The notes beneath the pieces are model-generated. The model had not been told where the DNA came from, ran no database searches, and saw only the letters and a program-made list of their open reading frames with translations. A program made the translations under genes and the position numbers. From Micavibrio_C sp965231165 (GTDB lineage Bacteria; Pseudomonadota; Alphaproteobacteria; Micavibrionales; Micavibrionaceae), in NCBI GenBank assembly GCA_965231165.1, contig OZ246421.1, positions 1,612,001 to 1,676,000 of the forward strand: 64,000 nt of DNA, written 5' to 3'. Each line of letters opens with the position of its first letter. Positions within the stretch are counted from its first letter, which is position 1. Below are positions 51,183-60,674 of this stretch, piece after piece.

Positions 51183-51608
51183 TTACTTGTCTTTTTTAGC
51201 TTTTGTGGTCTTGGTTTCTGTTGTCTTTTTTGCCTTGGTTTCCGCTTTTTCAGCTTTGGCTTTTGCCTTGGCTTCTTTTTTCTCGACTTTGGCAGCTTCT
51301 TTAGCAGCTTCTTCAGCCAGTTTCGCATTGGCCTTGGCTTTTTGCTTGTCAGCTGTGCGTGTCATGGCTTCCGTGGTCGGCGCTGTGATCACGGTGAAGC
51401 GCTTGTTCTTGGACAGCGGACGGCATTCTTCAATCTCAACACGATCGCCGATCTGGAAAGAATTGCTTTCATCGTGTGCAGCAAACTTGTCCGACTTGCG
51501 GATGTATTTTTTGTAAACCGGGTGCATGTAACGGCGTTCAACAAGAACGGTTACTGTCTTTTCCATTTTGTCGCTAACGACGACACCTTCGAGTACACGA
51601 CGGGGCAT
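51183..51608 (-). CDS. rpsQ: 30S ribosomal protein S17 with C-terminal extension
   Basis: 141 residues against the usual 80-90. The core MPRRVLEGVVVSDKMEKTV, YIRKSDKFAAHDE and ECRPLSKNKRF is normal. About 55 extra residues, nearly all Lys, Ala, Glu and Thr, follow. The extension looks like that of L17 (repeated AKAEKAE-type words). Confidence 0.96.
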   Translation of the reverse strand: MPRRVLEGVVVSDKMEKTVTVLVERRYMHPVYKKYIRKSDKFAAHDESNSFQIGDRVEIEECRPLSKNKRFTVITAPTTEAMTRTADKQKAKANAKLAEEAAKEAAKVEKKEAKAKAKAEKAETKAKKTTETKTTKAKKDK

Positions 51609-51630
51609 TCTTTATCTCCTACTTACCGGC

Positions 51631-51897
51631 TTACGCGGCTGTCTTTGCTTTAGCGGTTTTTTTCGCTTTCGCGGCAGCCGGCTTTTTCGCCGGAGCTGCT
51701 TTGTCAGCACCACTTGCTTTTTGGGTCAAGGCTGTCTGTACGCGCGCGACATTACGACGCACGGCGCGTACTTTGGCCGAATTTTCGAGCTGGCCTTGCG
51801 CTTTTTGCATGCGCAGGGTGAACTGTTCTTTCTTCAGCTCCAGCAGAGCTTTTTTCAGTTCGTCAGCTGTTTTTGTCTTCAGGTCTTCCGCTTTCAT
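51631..51897 (-). CDS. rpmC: 50S ribosomal protein L29 with C-terminal extension
   Basis: 88 residues. Core of two helices (LKTKTADELKKALLELKKEQ, VRAVRRNVARVQTAL) plus a 22-residue Ala/Lys tail. Surrounds the peptide exit tunnel. Confidence 0.95.
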   Translation of the reverse strand: MKAEDLKTKTADELKKALLELKKEQFTLRMQKAQGQLENSAKVRAVRRNVARVQTALTQKASGADKAAPAKKPAAAKAKKTAKAKTAA

Positions 51898-51920
51898 GGC
51901 GGTCTCCTTTTACTATCTAC

Positions 51921-52334
51921 TTAGCCGCCGATACGGGCGACGAATTTTGTTGCGATCGGCAGTTTTGCGGCTGCCAGTTCCAGTGCTTCACGCGCCAGTG
52001 GTTCCGGTACGCCCGCAAGTTCGAACATGATGCGGCCCGGCTTCACACGTGCCACATAGAATTCCGGTGAACCTTTACCGGAACCCATACGCACTTCGAG
52101 AGGCTTTTTCGAAATGGGCACATCCGGGAATATACGGATCCAGACCTTGCCCTGACGCTTCATGTGACGCGTAATGGCACGGCGCGCTGCTTCGATCTGA
52201 CGCGCTGTGATGCGGTCAGGTGCCAGCGCCTTAAGGCCGAATTCACCGAAAGCCAGCGTCGAGCCACCCTTGGCATTGCCATGGATGCGGCCTTTGTGCG
52301 CCTTGCGGAATTTCATCTTCTTTGGTTGCAGCAT
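51921..52334 (-). CDS. rplP: 50S ribosomal protein L16
   Basis: 137 residues. MLQPKKMKFRKAHKGRIHG, GEFGLKALAPDRITARQIEA and RMGSGKGSPEFYVARVKPG are typical. Confidence 0.97.
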   Translation of the reverse strand: MLQPKKMKFRKAHKGRIHGNAKGGSTLAFGEFGLKALAPDRITARQIEAARRAITRHMKRQGKVWIRIFPDVPISKKPLEVRMGSGKGSPEFYVARVKPGRIMFELAGVPEPLAREALELAAAKLPIATKFVARIGG

Positions 52335-52366
52335 GATCTAATCTCTAACCTAAAATCCTAATCCAA

Positions 52367-53053
52367 TTAACCCTGGTTACGCGGTGTTGTGCCATCAGCG
52401 GAACGCTTGTCACGAGCCATCGGATCGTGTTCAAGAATGTCGCCTTTGTAGATCCAGACCTTCACACCGATGATCCCGTAGGTTGTCAGTGCTTCGGAGA
52501 AACCATAGTCCAGGTCGGCGCGCAGTGTGTGCAGCGGCACACGGCCTTCGCGGTACCATTCTGTACGGGCGATATCTGTACCGCCTAAACGGCCGGATAC
52601 GTTGATACGAATGCCCTGTGCGCCCAGGCGCAGCGCGGACTGAACCGCACGTTTCATCGCACGACGGAAAGATACGCGACGCTCCAGCTGCTGGGCAACG
52701 CCCTCAGCCACGAGTTGTGCGTCGATTTCCGGCTTACGGATTTCAACAATGTTCAGCGATACTTCGCTGCCCGCATGCATGGACAGGTCCTTGCGCAGTT
52801 TTTCGATATCGGCGCCTTTTTTGCCGATGATCACGCCCGGACGCGCGGTGTGTACAGTCACTTTCGTGTTCTGTGCGGCGCGTTCGATGATCACCTTGCT
52901 GATACCAGCGGCTTTCAGTTTGTCGCGTACATATTCGCGCAGTTTGAGATCCTTGATCAAACGGTCGGCGTAGTTCCGATCCGAAAACCAGCGGGAATCC
53001 CAGGTGCGGTTGATACCGACGCGGATACCGATTGGATTAACCTTCTGACCCAT
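52367..53053 (-). CDS. rpsC: 30S ribosomal protein S3
   Basis: 228 residues from the ATG at 53053 (MGQKVNPIGIRVG). The KH domain has VHTARPGVIIGKKGADIEKL; the C-terminal domain has GRLGGTDIARTEWYREGRVP and YGIIGVKVWIYKGD. An upstream in-frame reading to 53101 overlaps rplV and is not needed. Confidence 0.97.
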   Translation of the reverse strand: MGQKVNPIGIRVGINRTWDSRWFSDRNYADRLIKDLKLREYVRDKLKAAGISKVIIERAAQNTKVTVHTARPGVIIGKKGADIEKLRKDLSMHAGSEVSLNIVEIRKPEIDAQLVAEGVAQQLERRVSFRRAMKRAVQSALRLGAQGIRINVSGRLGGTDIARTEWYREGRVPLHTLRADLDYGFSEALTTYGIIGVKVWIYKGDILEHDPMARDKRSADGTTPRNQG

Positions 53054-53075
53054 AAGATATTCTCCTAAAACCCTA

Positions 53076-53513
53076 CTATGCCTGACGCTCTCTGACGACA
53101 ATCGTCAGACGGCTGAATTCTTTTACAATCGGCGCACCACGGCCGCGCGCGCGGGCCATGAAACGCTTCATTTTAATCGCGCGGCCAACGGTCGCTTCCG
53201 CCACGTACAGACGGTCAACGTCCATGTTGTGGTTGTTTTCAGCGTTGGCTACAGCGGACTGCAGTACTTTTTTTACATCGATCGCGATGCGGCGGCTGCT
53301 GAAGTCGAGATCGACCAGAGCTTTACCAGCGCTTTTTCCGCGGATCATCTGCGCCACCAGGTTCAGCTTGCGCGGGCTGGAGCGGATGAATTTAGCGTAT
53401 GCGCGTGCCTCTGCGACAGGCGCAGTTGCGGTTGCCTTGGGCGCTTCTTTTTCTACCTTTTTCGCGGGCGGTTTTTTCGTCGCTGCCTGCGGTTTTTTTG
53501 CTGCCTGAGCCAT
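53076..53513 (-). CDS. rplV: 50S ribosomal protein L22 with N-terminal extension
   Basis: 145 residues; the usual domain starts near residue 35 (ARAYAKFIRSSPRKLNLVAQ) and ends with KRFMARARGRGAPI, the beta-hairpin that lines the exit tunnel. The first 34 residues are Ala/Lys/Pro-rich. Confidence 0.96.
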   Translation of the reverse strand: MAQAAKKPQAATKKPPAKKVEKEAPKATATAPVAEARAYAKFIRSSPRKLNLVAQMIRGKSAGKALVDLDFSSRRIAIDVKKVLQSAVANAENNHNMDVDRLYVAEATVGRAIKMKRFMARARGRGAPIVKEFSRLTIVVRERQA

Positions 53514-53540
53514 TTTCTAAATTCCCTTACTAACCAAATC

Positions 53541-53828
53541 CTACTTCTTCGCGGCTTTCTTATCACCGCTGTTGCCAGCGTGACCACCGAAAGCACGTGT
53601 CGGTGCAAACTCACCCAGTTTGTGGCCGATCATCTGGTCGGTCACGAGAACAGGGATAAACTTACGGCCGTTATGAACGCCAAATGTCAGTCCGACAAAG
53701 TTCGGGAGGATGGTCGAGCGGCGAGACCAGGTTTTGATAACCTCTTTCTTCGCTGCTTCGCGCATCGTCTCAACCTTTTTCAGGAGGTGACGGTCAACAA
53801 ACGGGCCTTTCCAGACTGAACGAGCCAT
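53541..53828 (-). CDS. rpsS: 30S ribosomal protein S19
   Basis: 95 residues. ARSVWKGPFVDRHLLKKVE, TWSRRSTILPNFVGLTFGVH and KLGEFAPTRAFGGH are diagnostic. Confidence 0.97.
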   Translation of the reverse strand: MARSVWKGPFVDRHLLKKVETMREAAKKEVIKTWSRRSTILPNFVGLTFGVHNGRKFIPVLVTDQMIGHKLGEFAPTRAFGGHAGNSGDKKAAKK

Positions 53829-53840
53829 AGTTTTAAAACC

Positions 53841-54656
53841 TTACTTCTTGCGGCGGCGGATAATGAATTTATCCGTGGCCTTGTTGCTACGTGTTTTGAA
53901 GCCCTTGGCCGGTACGCCGGTCGGTGAAGACCAGTGTGTACCGCCCTTGGTACGACCACCGTGCGGGTGATCGACCGGGTTCATAACGATACCGCGTACG
54001 TGCGGACGGCGACCTTTCCAGCGTGAACGGCCGGCTTTACCGACGTTTTCGTTCAGGTGGTCAGGGTTTGAAACAGCACCCACCGTCGCCATGCATTCCT
54101 GACGGACGACGCGGAGTTCACCAGAAGCCAGTTTGATCTGGGCATAACCCTGATCGCGACCGACGAGCTGGCCATAAGTACCAGCCGCACGGCAGAGCTG
54201 ACCGCCCTTGCCTGGCTTCATCTCAATATTGTGAATGATCGTACCGACCGGCATGTTACGCAGCTGCATAGCATTGCCCGGCTTCACGTCAGTCTTTTCA
54301 CCGGCGACCACTTTATCGCCCGCTTTCAGGCGTTGCGGTGCCAGGATGTATGCTTTCTCACCGTTCGGATACACGATCAGCGCGATGTGTGCCGTACGGT
54401 TGGGGTCATATTCCAGACGCTCAACGGTTGCTTCGACGTCCCATGTGCGACGTTTCCAGTCGATCACGCGGTATTTGTGTTTATGACCGCCGCCACGATG
54501 ACGAACCATGATGCTGCCGGTATTGTTACGGCCGCCTGACTTCGTCTGGCCTTCGATCAGGCTGCGCTCGGGGCCGCCCTTCCACAAACCGCTGCGGTCG
54601 CTCATGACCAGCTCGCGCTGGCTTGGCGTCACGGGGTTGTACTTTTTCAAAGCCAT
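53841..54656 (-). CDS. rplB: 50S ribosomal protein L2
   Basis: 271 residues. RHRGGGHKHKYRVIDWKR, GTIIHNIEMKPGKGGQLCRA and VMNPVDHPHGGRTKGG (with the conserved histidine near the peptidyl transferase centre) are all present. Confidence 0.98.
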   Translation of the reverse strand: MALKKYNPVTPSQRELVMSDRSGLWKGGPERSLIEGQTKSGGRNNTGSIMVRHRGGGHKHKYRVIDWKRRTWDVEATVERLEYDPNRTAHIALIVYPNGEKAYILAPQRLKAGDKVVAGEKTDVKPGNAMQLRNMPVGTIIHNIEMKPGKGGQLCRAAGTYGQLVGRDQGYAQIKLASGELRVVRQECMATVGAVSNPDHLNENVGKAGRSRWKGRRPHVRGIVMNPVDHPHGGRTKGGTHWSSPTGVPAKGFKTRSNKATDKFIIRRRKK

Positions 54657-54690
54657 TTGTTTAGCCTTTCTTCACTTAAACTTTCAAACC

Positions 54691-55017
54691 TTATGCGCCG
54701 ACGTCGATTGTTGAGCCTTCAACGAGGGTCACAACAGCCTTTTTCACGTCGCTGCGGAACACGATTTTGCCTTTAGAGCGTTTTGTCTTGCCCTTATTGA
54801 CGCTTGTGTTCACGCCCTTGACCTTAACACCGAAGAGAACTTCAACGGCGGTTTTGATCTGCGGCTTCGTCGCTGTCAGGGGCACACGGAATGTGACCTG
54901 ACCGTGCTCGGAACCGCGCGCGGATTTCTCTGTCACCAGCGGGTGGCTGACAATGTCATACATCCACGGTGCTTCTTGTACTTTATCTGTCTTTTTTGCT
55001 TTAGCAGCCATTTTCAA
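54691..55017 (-). CDS. rplW: 50S ribosomal protein L23
   Basis: 108 residues, or 106 from the ATG at 55011. YDIVSHPLVTEKS, FRVPLTATKPQIKTAVEVLF and VKVKGVNTSVNKGKTKR are typical. Docking site for SRP and trigger factor. Confidence 0.96.
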   Translation of the reverse strand: MKMAAKAKKTDKVQEAPWMYDIVSHPLVTEKSARGSEHGQVTFRVPLTATKPQIKTAVEVLFGVKVKGVNTSVNKGKTKRSKGKIVFRSDVKKAVVTLVEGSTIDVGA

Positions 55018-55028
55018 CTTCCCTTATC

Positions 55029-55658
55029 CTATTCCTGGGCTTTCAGGCGGGCCGTCAGATCTTCGACAGCTTCCTTCGTCAGCACCAGCGTATCACGGCG
55101 GATAATGTCATAGACATTCGCGCCTTGGCTGGGCAGTACATCAATACGCGGCAGGTTGTTCGTCGCGCGGGCGAAGTTGGCATCAACTTCCTTACCGCAT
55201 ACAACCAGAGCCGATTTCAGACCGAGTTTCTCAAACGCAACCGCCATCGGTTTTGTTTTGTGATCCTTGGCGACAGCGGCATCGAGAACGATGAGCTTGT
55301 TGTTTTTCACCTTGTCGGAGAGCGCCATGCGCAGAGCGATCGCGCGGACTTTCTTCGGCAGGTCATGCATGTATGAACGCGGGGTCGGGCCAAATATAAC
55401 GGCACCGCCGCGCATTTGCGGAGAACGCAGCGAACCCTGACGAGCACGGCCGCCGCCTTTCTGACCGAAAGGTTTTTTGCCTGTGCCGCTGACTTCACCA
55501 ATTTCCTTGGTGTCGTGCGTACCGGCGCGACGTTTTGCCAGCTGATAGTTCACCATGCGGTGAAGCAGCGCTGCTTTCACGTCAACATTGAACACGGCTT
55601 CGTCCAGCTCGATCTGGCCGACTTCCTTGTTCTCCATAGTTTTGACCGCGACTTTCAT
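55029..55658 (-). CDS. rplD: 50S ribosomal protein L4
   Basis: 209 residues. GEVSGTGKKPFGQKGGGRAR is the loop reaching the exit tunnel; KVRAIALRMALSDKVKNNKL follows. In E. coli L4 represses its own operon; no leader was identified here. Confidence 0.97.
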   Translation of the reverse strand: MKVAVKTMENKEVGQIELDEAVFNVDVKAALLHRMVNYQLAKRRAGTHDTKEIGEVSGTGKKPFGQKGGGRARQGSLRSPQMRGGAVIFGPTPRSYMHDLPKKVRAIALRMALSDKVKNNKLIVLDAAVAKDHKTKPMAVAFEKLGLKSALVVCGKEVDANFARATNNLPRIDVLPSQGANVYDIIRRDTLVLTKEAVEDLTARLKAQE

Positions 55659-55687
55659 CTTGAAGAGTCCTTTTCGTTCTCGGTTAC

Positions 55688-56431
55688 TTATTCTGCCGGT
55701 GCTTCAGCAGGTGTCTCTGCCGGAGCTTCCGTTGTTGTTTCCACTTGCGCCTTCGCAGCGCCTTTCAGACCTGCCGGTTTCGGCACATCCGGGTGCATCG
55801 GGCGTTTGATCGCATCCGTGACCATGACCCAGCCGCTATCCGGACCAGGAACAGCGCCCTGAACCAGCAGCAGACCCAGTTCGAGGTCGTGACCAACCAC
55901 TTTCAGGTTCTGGGTTGTGACGGTTTCGTTACCGAAATGACCCGCCATTTTCTTGTTCTTAAAGGTACGACCCGGATCCTGGCGCTGACCTGTCGAACCG
56001 TGTGAACGGTGAGACACGGACACGCCGTGGGTCGCGCGCAGACCACCGAAGTTCCAGCGCTTCATCGCACCGGCGAAACCTTTACCGATTGTCTTTGCCT
56101 GCACGTCAACATACTGACCAACAATAAAGTGTTCAGGGCTGAGTTCAGCACCGATTTCCAGCATATTCTCGGGAGAAACGCGGAATTCAGAGACTTTCTT
56201 TTTCGGCTCGACTTTGGCAGCGCCGTAAACACCGCGCATCGCTTTGGATGTGCGTGATACCTTGGCTGTGCCCGCACCGAGTTGAACGGCAACGTAACCG
56301 TTTTTCTCTTCTGTGCGTACGCCTACAACCTGACAGTTGTCGATTTTAAGAACGGTAACGGGAATCTGGCGGCCTTCGCCATCAAAAATCCGGGTCATCC
56401 CCTCTTTGCGTGCAATCAATCCAGTCCGCAT
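55688..56431 (-). CDS. rplC: 50S ribosomal protein L3 with C-terminal extension
   Basis: 247 residues. RTGLIARKEGMTRIF, RWNFGGLRATHGVSVSHRSH and GSTGQRQDPGRTFKNKKMAG are typical. The final 35 residues are an Ala/Glu/Thr/Pro-rich tail not usual for L3. Confidence 0.97.
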   Translation of the reverse strand: MRTGLIARKEGMTRIFDGEGRQIPVTVLKIDNCQVVGVRTEEKNGYVAVQLGAGTAKVSRTSKAMRGVYGAAKVEPKKKVSEFRVSPENMLEIGAELSPEHFIVGQYVDVQAKTIGKGFAGAMKRWNFGGLRATHGVSVSHRSHGSTGQRQDPGRTFKNKKMAGHFGNETVTTQNLKVVGHDLELGLLLVQGAVPGPDSGWVMVTDAIKRPMHPDVPKPAGLKGAAKAQVETTTEAPAETPAEAPAE

Positions 56432-56460
56432 TTTAATTCTCCAAGCCTCTAAGACGCCAA

Positions 56461-56781
56461 TCAGGCGGCATCCTCAATTTTAATTTCAACGTCCACGCCT
56501 GCAGCGAGGTCCAGTTTCATCAGCGCGCCCACGGTGAGATCGGTCGGGTCGATGATGTCCAGAACGCGCTTGTGTGTGCGGATCTCGTATGCGTCCATCG
56601 ATTTCTTGTCGATGTGCGGGCTGCGCAACACTGTGAAACGCTCGATGCGTGTCGGCAGCGGTACAGGCCCACGCACACGGGCACCCGTGCGTTTCGCGGT
56701 ATTGACGATCTCAGAAGTCGCCTGATCCAGAACTCTGTGATCAAACGCTTTCATACGAATGCGAATAACTTGCGTACCCAT
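56461..56781 (-). CDS. rpsJ: 30S ribosomal protein S10
   Basis: 106 residues. IRIRMKAFDHRVLDQATSEI, GPVPLPTRIERFTVLRSPH and SMDAYEIRTHKR are conserved. Also NusE, a transcription antitermination factor. Only 26 bases after tuf, so the S10 operon is probably continuous with str. Confidence 0.97.
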   Translation of the reverse strand: MGTQVIRIRMKAFDHRVLDQATSEIVNTAKRTGARVRGPVPLPTRIERFTVLRSPHIDKKSMDAYEIRTHKRVLDIIDPTDLTVGALMKLDLAAGVDVEIKIEDAA

Positions 56782-56807
56782 GTGCTTCTATTCCTTTAAC
56801 CTAAATC

Positions 56808-57998
56808 TTACTTCAGGATTTTTGCTACAACGCCTGCACCGACAGTACGGCCACCTTCGCGGATAGCGAAGCGCAGGCCTTCTGTCATGGCGATCGGGGC
56901 GATCAGTTTCACGGTCATCTTCACGTTGTCGCCAGGCATCACCATCTCGGTGCCCGCCGGCAGTGTGCACTCACCCGTTACGTCCGTCGTGCGGAAGTAG
57001 AATTGCGGGCGGTAGTTGGTGAAGAACGGCGTGTGACGGCCACCTTCGTCTTTGCTCAGAATGTAGGCCTCGGCTTCGAATTCCGTGTGCGGGGTGATTG
57101 AACCCGGCTTGCACAGAACCTGACCGCGCTGAACGTCTTCACGTTTCGTGCCGCGCAGCAGCGCGCCGATGTTGTCGCCCGCTTCGCCGCTATCCAGCAG
57201 CTTACGGAACATTTCAACGCCGGTGACGATGGTTTTCTGCGTAGGCGCGATACCCACGATTTCGATCTCTTCGCCGACTTTCACGATACCTTGCTCAACG
57301 CGGCCCGTCACAACCGTACCACGGCCGGAAATCGAGAATACGTCTTCCACAGGCATCAGGAACGGACGGTCCTTCGGACGCGCCGGGGTCGGGATGAATG
57401 TATCAACAGCTTCCATCAGTGCCAGCACAGAGTCTTCACCGTACGGGCCGGACTTGCCAGCCAGCGCTTCGGTCGCAGAACCCTTGATGATCGGGGTGTC
57501 GTCGCCCGGGAATTCATATTTGCTGAGCAGTTCGCGGATTTCCATCTCGACCAGTTCCAGCAGTTCGGCATCGTCAACCATGTCGCATTTGTTCATGAAC
57601 ACGACCATCGAAGGCACACCGACCTGACGGGCCAGCAGAATGTGTTCGCGCGTTTGCGGCATCGGGCCGTCGGCCGCGGACACCACCAGAATAGCGCCGT
57701 CCATCTGCGCCGCACCGGTGATCATGTTCTTCACATAGTCAGCGTGGCCGGGGCAGTCAACGTGCGCGTAGTGGCGGTTGGCTGTTTCATATTCAACGTG
57801 TGACGTCGAAATCGTGATACCGCGGGCCTTTTCTTCAGGCGCCTTGTCGATCTGGTCATACGCCATCGCTTTGGACAGGCCTTTTTTCGACAATACTGTC
57901 GCAATCGCCGCTGTCAGCGTCGTTTTACCATGGTCAACGTGCCCAATCGTTCCGATGTTCACGTGCGGTTTCGTCCGCTCAAACTTTTCCTTAGCCAT
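56808..57998 (-). CDS. tuf: Elongation factor Tu
   Basis: 396 residues. GTPase motifs GHVDHGKTTLT, DCPGHADYVKNMITG, and NKCDMVDD; RGITISTSHVEYE is switch I. Delivers aminoacyl-tRNA to the ribosome. Follows fusA by 49 bases. Confidence 0.98.
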   Translation of the reverse strand: MAKEKFERTKPHVNIGTIGHVDHGKTTLTAAIATVLSKKGLSKAMAYDQIDKAPEEKARGITISTSHVEYETANRHYAHVDCPGHADYVKNMITGAAQMDGAILVVSAADGPMPQTREHILLARQVGVPSMVVFMNKCDMVDDAELLELVEMEIRELLSKYEFPGDDTPIIKGSATEALAGKSGPYGEDSVLALMEAVDTFIPTPARPKDRPFLMPVEDVFSISGRGTVVTGRVEQGIVKVGEEIEIVGIAPTQKTIVTGVEMFRKLLDSGEAGDNIGALLRGTKREDVQRGQVLCKPGSITPHTEFEAEAYILSKDEGGRHTPFFTNYRPQFYFRTTDVTGECTLPAGTEMVMPGDNVKMTVKLIAPIAMTEGLRFAIREGGRTVGAGVVAKILK

Positions 57999-58047
57999 CT
58001 TATTTTCCTTCTTAGCAAAAAACTAAAATCGTTAAACTTTTAAACGG

Positions 58048-60138
58048 TTATGCGTATTTCTTCTTCACTTCTTCAGCGACAGCCGCGGGTACCGGATCAT
58101 AGTGATCGAAGGTCATCGTGTACTGTGCGCGTCCTTGTGACATTGAACGCAGATTGTTGATGTAACCAAACATGCTCGCCAGCGGCACCATCGCATCGAT
58201 GACTTTCGCGTTGCCGCGGTCGGTCATGTTCGCAATCTGGCCACGACGGCTGTTCAGATCGCCGATGATGTCGCCCATATATTCTTCCGGCGTTACAACT
58301 TCGACTTTCATGATCGGCTCAAGCAGTGTCGGGCCGGCTTTCGCCATACCTTCTTTGAAAGCCGCTTTAGAAGCGATTTCGAAAGCGAGAGCCGAGGAGT
58401 CAACATCGTGATAACCGCCGTCAACCAGCGAAATCTTGAAGTCGATCACCGGGAAACCAGCAATAATGCCGCTTTCCTTCGCCATCAGAAGACCCTTCTG
58501 AACGCCCGGGATGAATTCCTTAGGAATAGCACCGCCGATGATTTTGTTTTCGAACACGTAGCCCGAACCGGTTTCGCCCGGTTCGAAAATCATGCCGACT
58601 TTAGCGTACTGCCCCGAACCACCCGACTGTTTCTTGTGGGTGTAGCTGATCTCGGCGGTTTTCGCCATTGTTTCGCGATACGCAACCTGCGGCGCGCCGA
58701 CATTGGCTTCCACTTTGAATTCGCGTTTCATGCGGTCAACGAGAATTTCCAGGTGAAGTTCGCCCATGCCTTTCATGATCGTCTGACCGGATTCATGGTC
58801 AACAGATACACGGAAGGACGGATCTTCAGAAGCGAGGCGTTGCAGCGCCAGGCCCATTTTCTCTTGGTCGGCCTTGGTTTTCGGCTCAACCGCGATCTCG
58901 ATCACCGGCTCAGGGAAGATCATGCGTTCGAGCACGATTGGCTTCAGCGGATCGCACAGCGTGTCGCCTGTGGTCGTATCTTTCATGCCGACCAGCGCCA
59001 CGATATCACCAGCTTCCGCTGTTTTGATTTCTTCGCGGTTGTTGGCATGCATCAGCAACATACGGCCGATACGTTCTTTTTTGTCCTTCACCGAGTTCAG
59101 AACATAAGAACCGGACTCAAGTTTACCGGAGTAAATGCGCGCGAAGGTCAGAGAACCCACGAACGGATCGTTCATGATCTTGAATGCGAGAGCCGAGAAC
59201 GGCGCATCATCACTGCAAGCGCGGCTATCTTCTTCTTCAGAATCAACCTTCTTACCGTGAACGATGCCCTTGTCGAGCGGCGACGGCAGGAAGTCGATAA
59301 CAGCATCCAGCAGCGGCTGAACGCCTTTGTTCTTGAAGGAAGAACCGCACATCATCGGGATCAGTTTCGAAGAAACCGTGCCTTTACGAATGCATTTCTT
59401 CAGTGTTTCGTTATCGGGCTCTTTACCGTTGAGGTAATCTTCCATCGCGGCGTCGTCATATTCAACGGCCATTTCGATGAGTTTCGCACGATATTCGTTA
59501 GCTTTGTCAACCAGATCAGCCGGGATTTCTTTTTCCTGGAAGGTCGCGCCCAGTGTATCCGAATCCCAAACGATGGCTTTCATTTTCAGCAAATCAACAA
59601 CGCCCGCGAAATCGCTTTCGATACCGATAGGCAGGTTGAGGATCAGCGGGGTGATGCCGAGACGGTCTTTCACTGTATCGACGCAGAAATAGAAGTCGCC
59701 GCCGATTTTATCCATTTTGTTCGCGAAAATAATACGCGGCACATTGTACTTGTCGCCCTGACGCCAAACGGTTTCCGTCTGCGGCTCAACGCCCTGGTTG
59801 CCATCAAGGAGGCAAACAGCGCCATCGAGAACGCGCAGGGAACGCTCAACTTCAATCGTGAAGTCAACGTGGCCCGGGGTGTCGATGATGTTAATGCGGT
59901 ATTGTTGTTTGTCCGGACCCGTCCAGAAGCATGTCGTGGCAGCGGAGGTAATTGTAATACCGCGCTCTTGCTCCTGCTCCATCCAGTCCATGGTCGCAGC
60001 GCCATCATGCACTTCACCGATCTTGTGAGATTTGCCGGTGTAGTACAGAACACGTTCTGTCGTGGTCGTTTTACCCGCATCAATGTGTGCCATGATGCCG
60101 ATGTTACGATAGCGCTCAAGAGGTGTTTGACGTGTCAT
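58048..60138 (-). CDS. fusA: Elongation factor G
   Basis: 696 residues. AHIDAGKTTTTERVLYYTG, DTPGHVDFTIEVERSLRVLD and NKMDKIGG form the GTPase site; domain IV and V motifs such as GGGY-like VDGGYHDVDSSALAF and AQYTMTFDHYDPVP are present. Drives translocation. Confidence 0.98.
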   Translation of the reverse strand: MTRQTPLERYRNIGIMAHIDAGKTTTTERVLYYTGKSHKIGEVHDGAATMDWMEQEQERGITITSAATTCFWTGPDKQQYRINIIDTPGHVDFTIEVERSLRVLDGAVCLLDGNQGVEPQTETVWRQGDKYNVPRIIFANKMDKIGGDFYFCVDTVKDRLGITPLILNLPIGIESDFAGVVDLLKMKAIVWDSDTLGATFQEKEIPADLVDKANEYRAKLIEMAVEYDDAAMEDYLNGKEPDNETLKKCIRKGTVSSKLIPMMCGSSFKNKGVQPLLDAVIDFLPSPLDKGIVHGKKVDSEEEDSRACSDDAPFSALAFKIMNDPFVGSLTFARIYSGKLESGSYVLNSVKDKKERIGRMLLMHANNREEIKTAEAGDIVALVGMKDTTTGDTLCDPLKPIVLERMIFPEPVIEIAVEPKTKADQEKMGLALQRLASEDPSFRVSVDHESGQTIMKGMGELHLEILVDRMKREFKVEANVGAPQVAYRETMAKTAEISYTHKKQSGGSGQYAKVGMIFEPGETGSGYVFENKIIGGAIPKEFIPGVQKGLLMAKESGIIAGFPVIDFKISLVDGGYHDVDSSALAFEIASKAAFKEGMAKAGPTLLEPIMKVEVVTPEEYMGDIIGDLNSRRGQIANMTDRGNAKVIDAMVPLASMFGYINNLRSMSQGRAQYTMTFDHYDPVPAAVAEEVKKKYA

Positions 60139-60175
60139 GTTGTATCAGTCTTTCTTAAACCAAAACTCGTTATAA

Positions 60176-60655
60176 TTAGCGGTAGTGCGCAAACGCTTTG
60201 TTTGCTTCTGCCATTTTGTGCGTATCGTCGCGTTTCTTGATCGCGGCGCCGCGGTCGTTAGCAATGTCCAGCAGCTCGGCAGCCAGACGCGCCATCATTG
60301 TGCGCTCGCCACGGCTACGGGCGGAACCCTTGATCCAGCGCATGGCCACAGCCTGCGCACGGTCAGCACGGACTTCCACCGGCACCTGATAGGTCGCACC
60401 ACCGATACGGCGGGACTTCACTTCCAGTTGCGGCTTTACTTTTTCGATCGCTTTGTGGAAGAAATCGATCACATCGTTATCGTTCGCCAGCTTGGCTTTG
60501 GCGCGCACTTCTTCGAGAGCGCCATAAACAATGCCTTCAGCCGTGGATTTTTTACCACCGGTCATGATGCAGTTGATGAATTTGGACAGGATCATATCCC
60601 CGAATTTTGGATCGGGAAGGATTTCACGTTTCTCTGCGCTATGGCGACGGGACAT
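60176..60655 (-). CDS. rpsG: 30S ribosomal protein S7
   Basis: 159 residues. MSRRHSAEKREILPDPKFGD, SRRIGGATYQVPVEVR and the C-terminal KKRDDTHKMAEANKAFAHYR are typical. Usual repressor of the str operon in enterobacteria. Confidence 0.97.
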   Translation of the reverse strand: MSRRHSAEKREILPDPKFGDMILSKFINCIMTGGKKSTAEGIVYGALEEVRAKAKLANDNDVIDFFHKAIEKVKPQLEVKSRRIGGATYQVPVEVRADRAQAVAMRWIKGSARSRGERTMMARLAAELLDIANDRGAAIKKRDDTHKMAEANKAFAHYR

Positions 60656-60674
60656 ATCTTAAATCTCCTAAAAC

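Noticed and set aside
58408..60240. 610-codon open frame antisense to fusA
   Set aside because: Shadow of the fusA coding strand caused by codon bias; no independent evidence.
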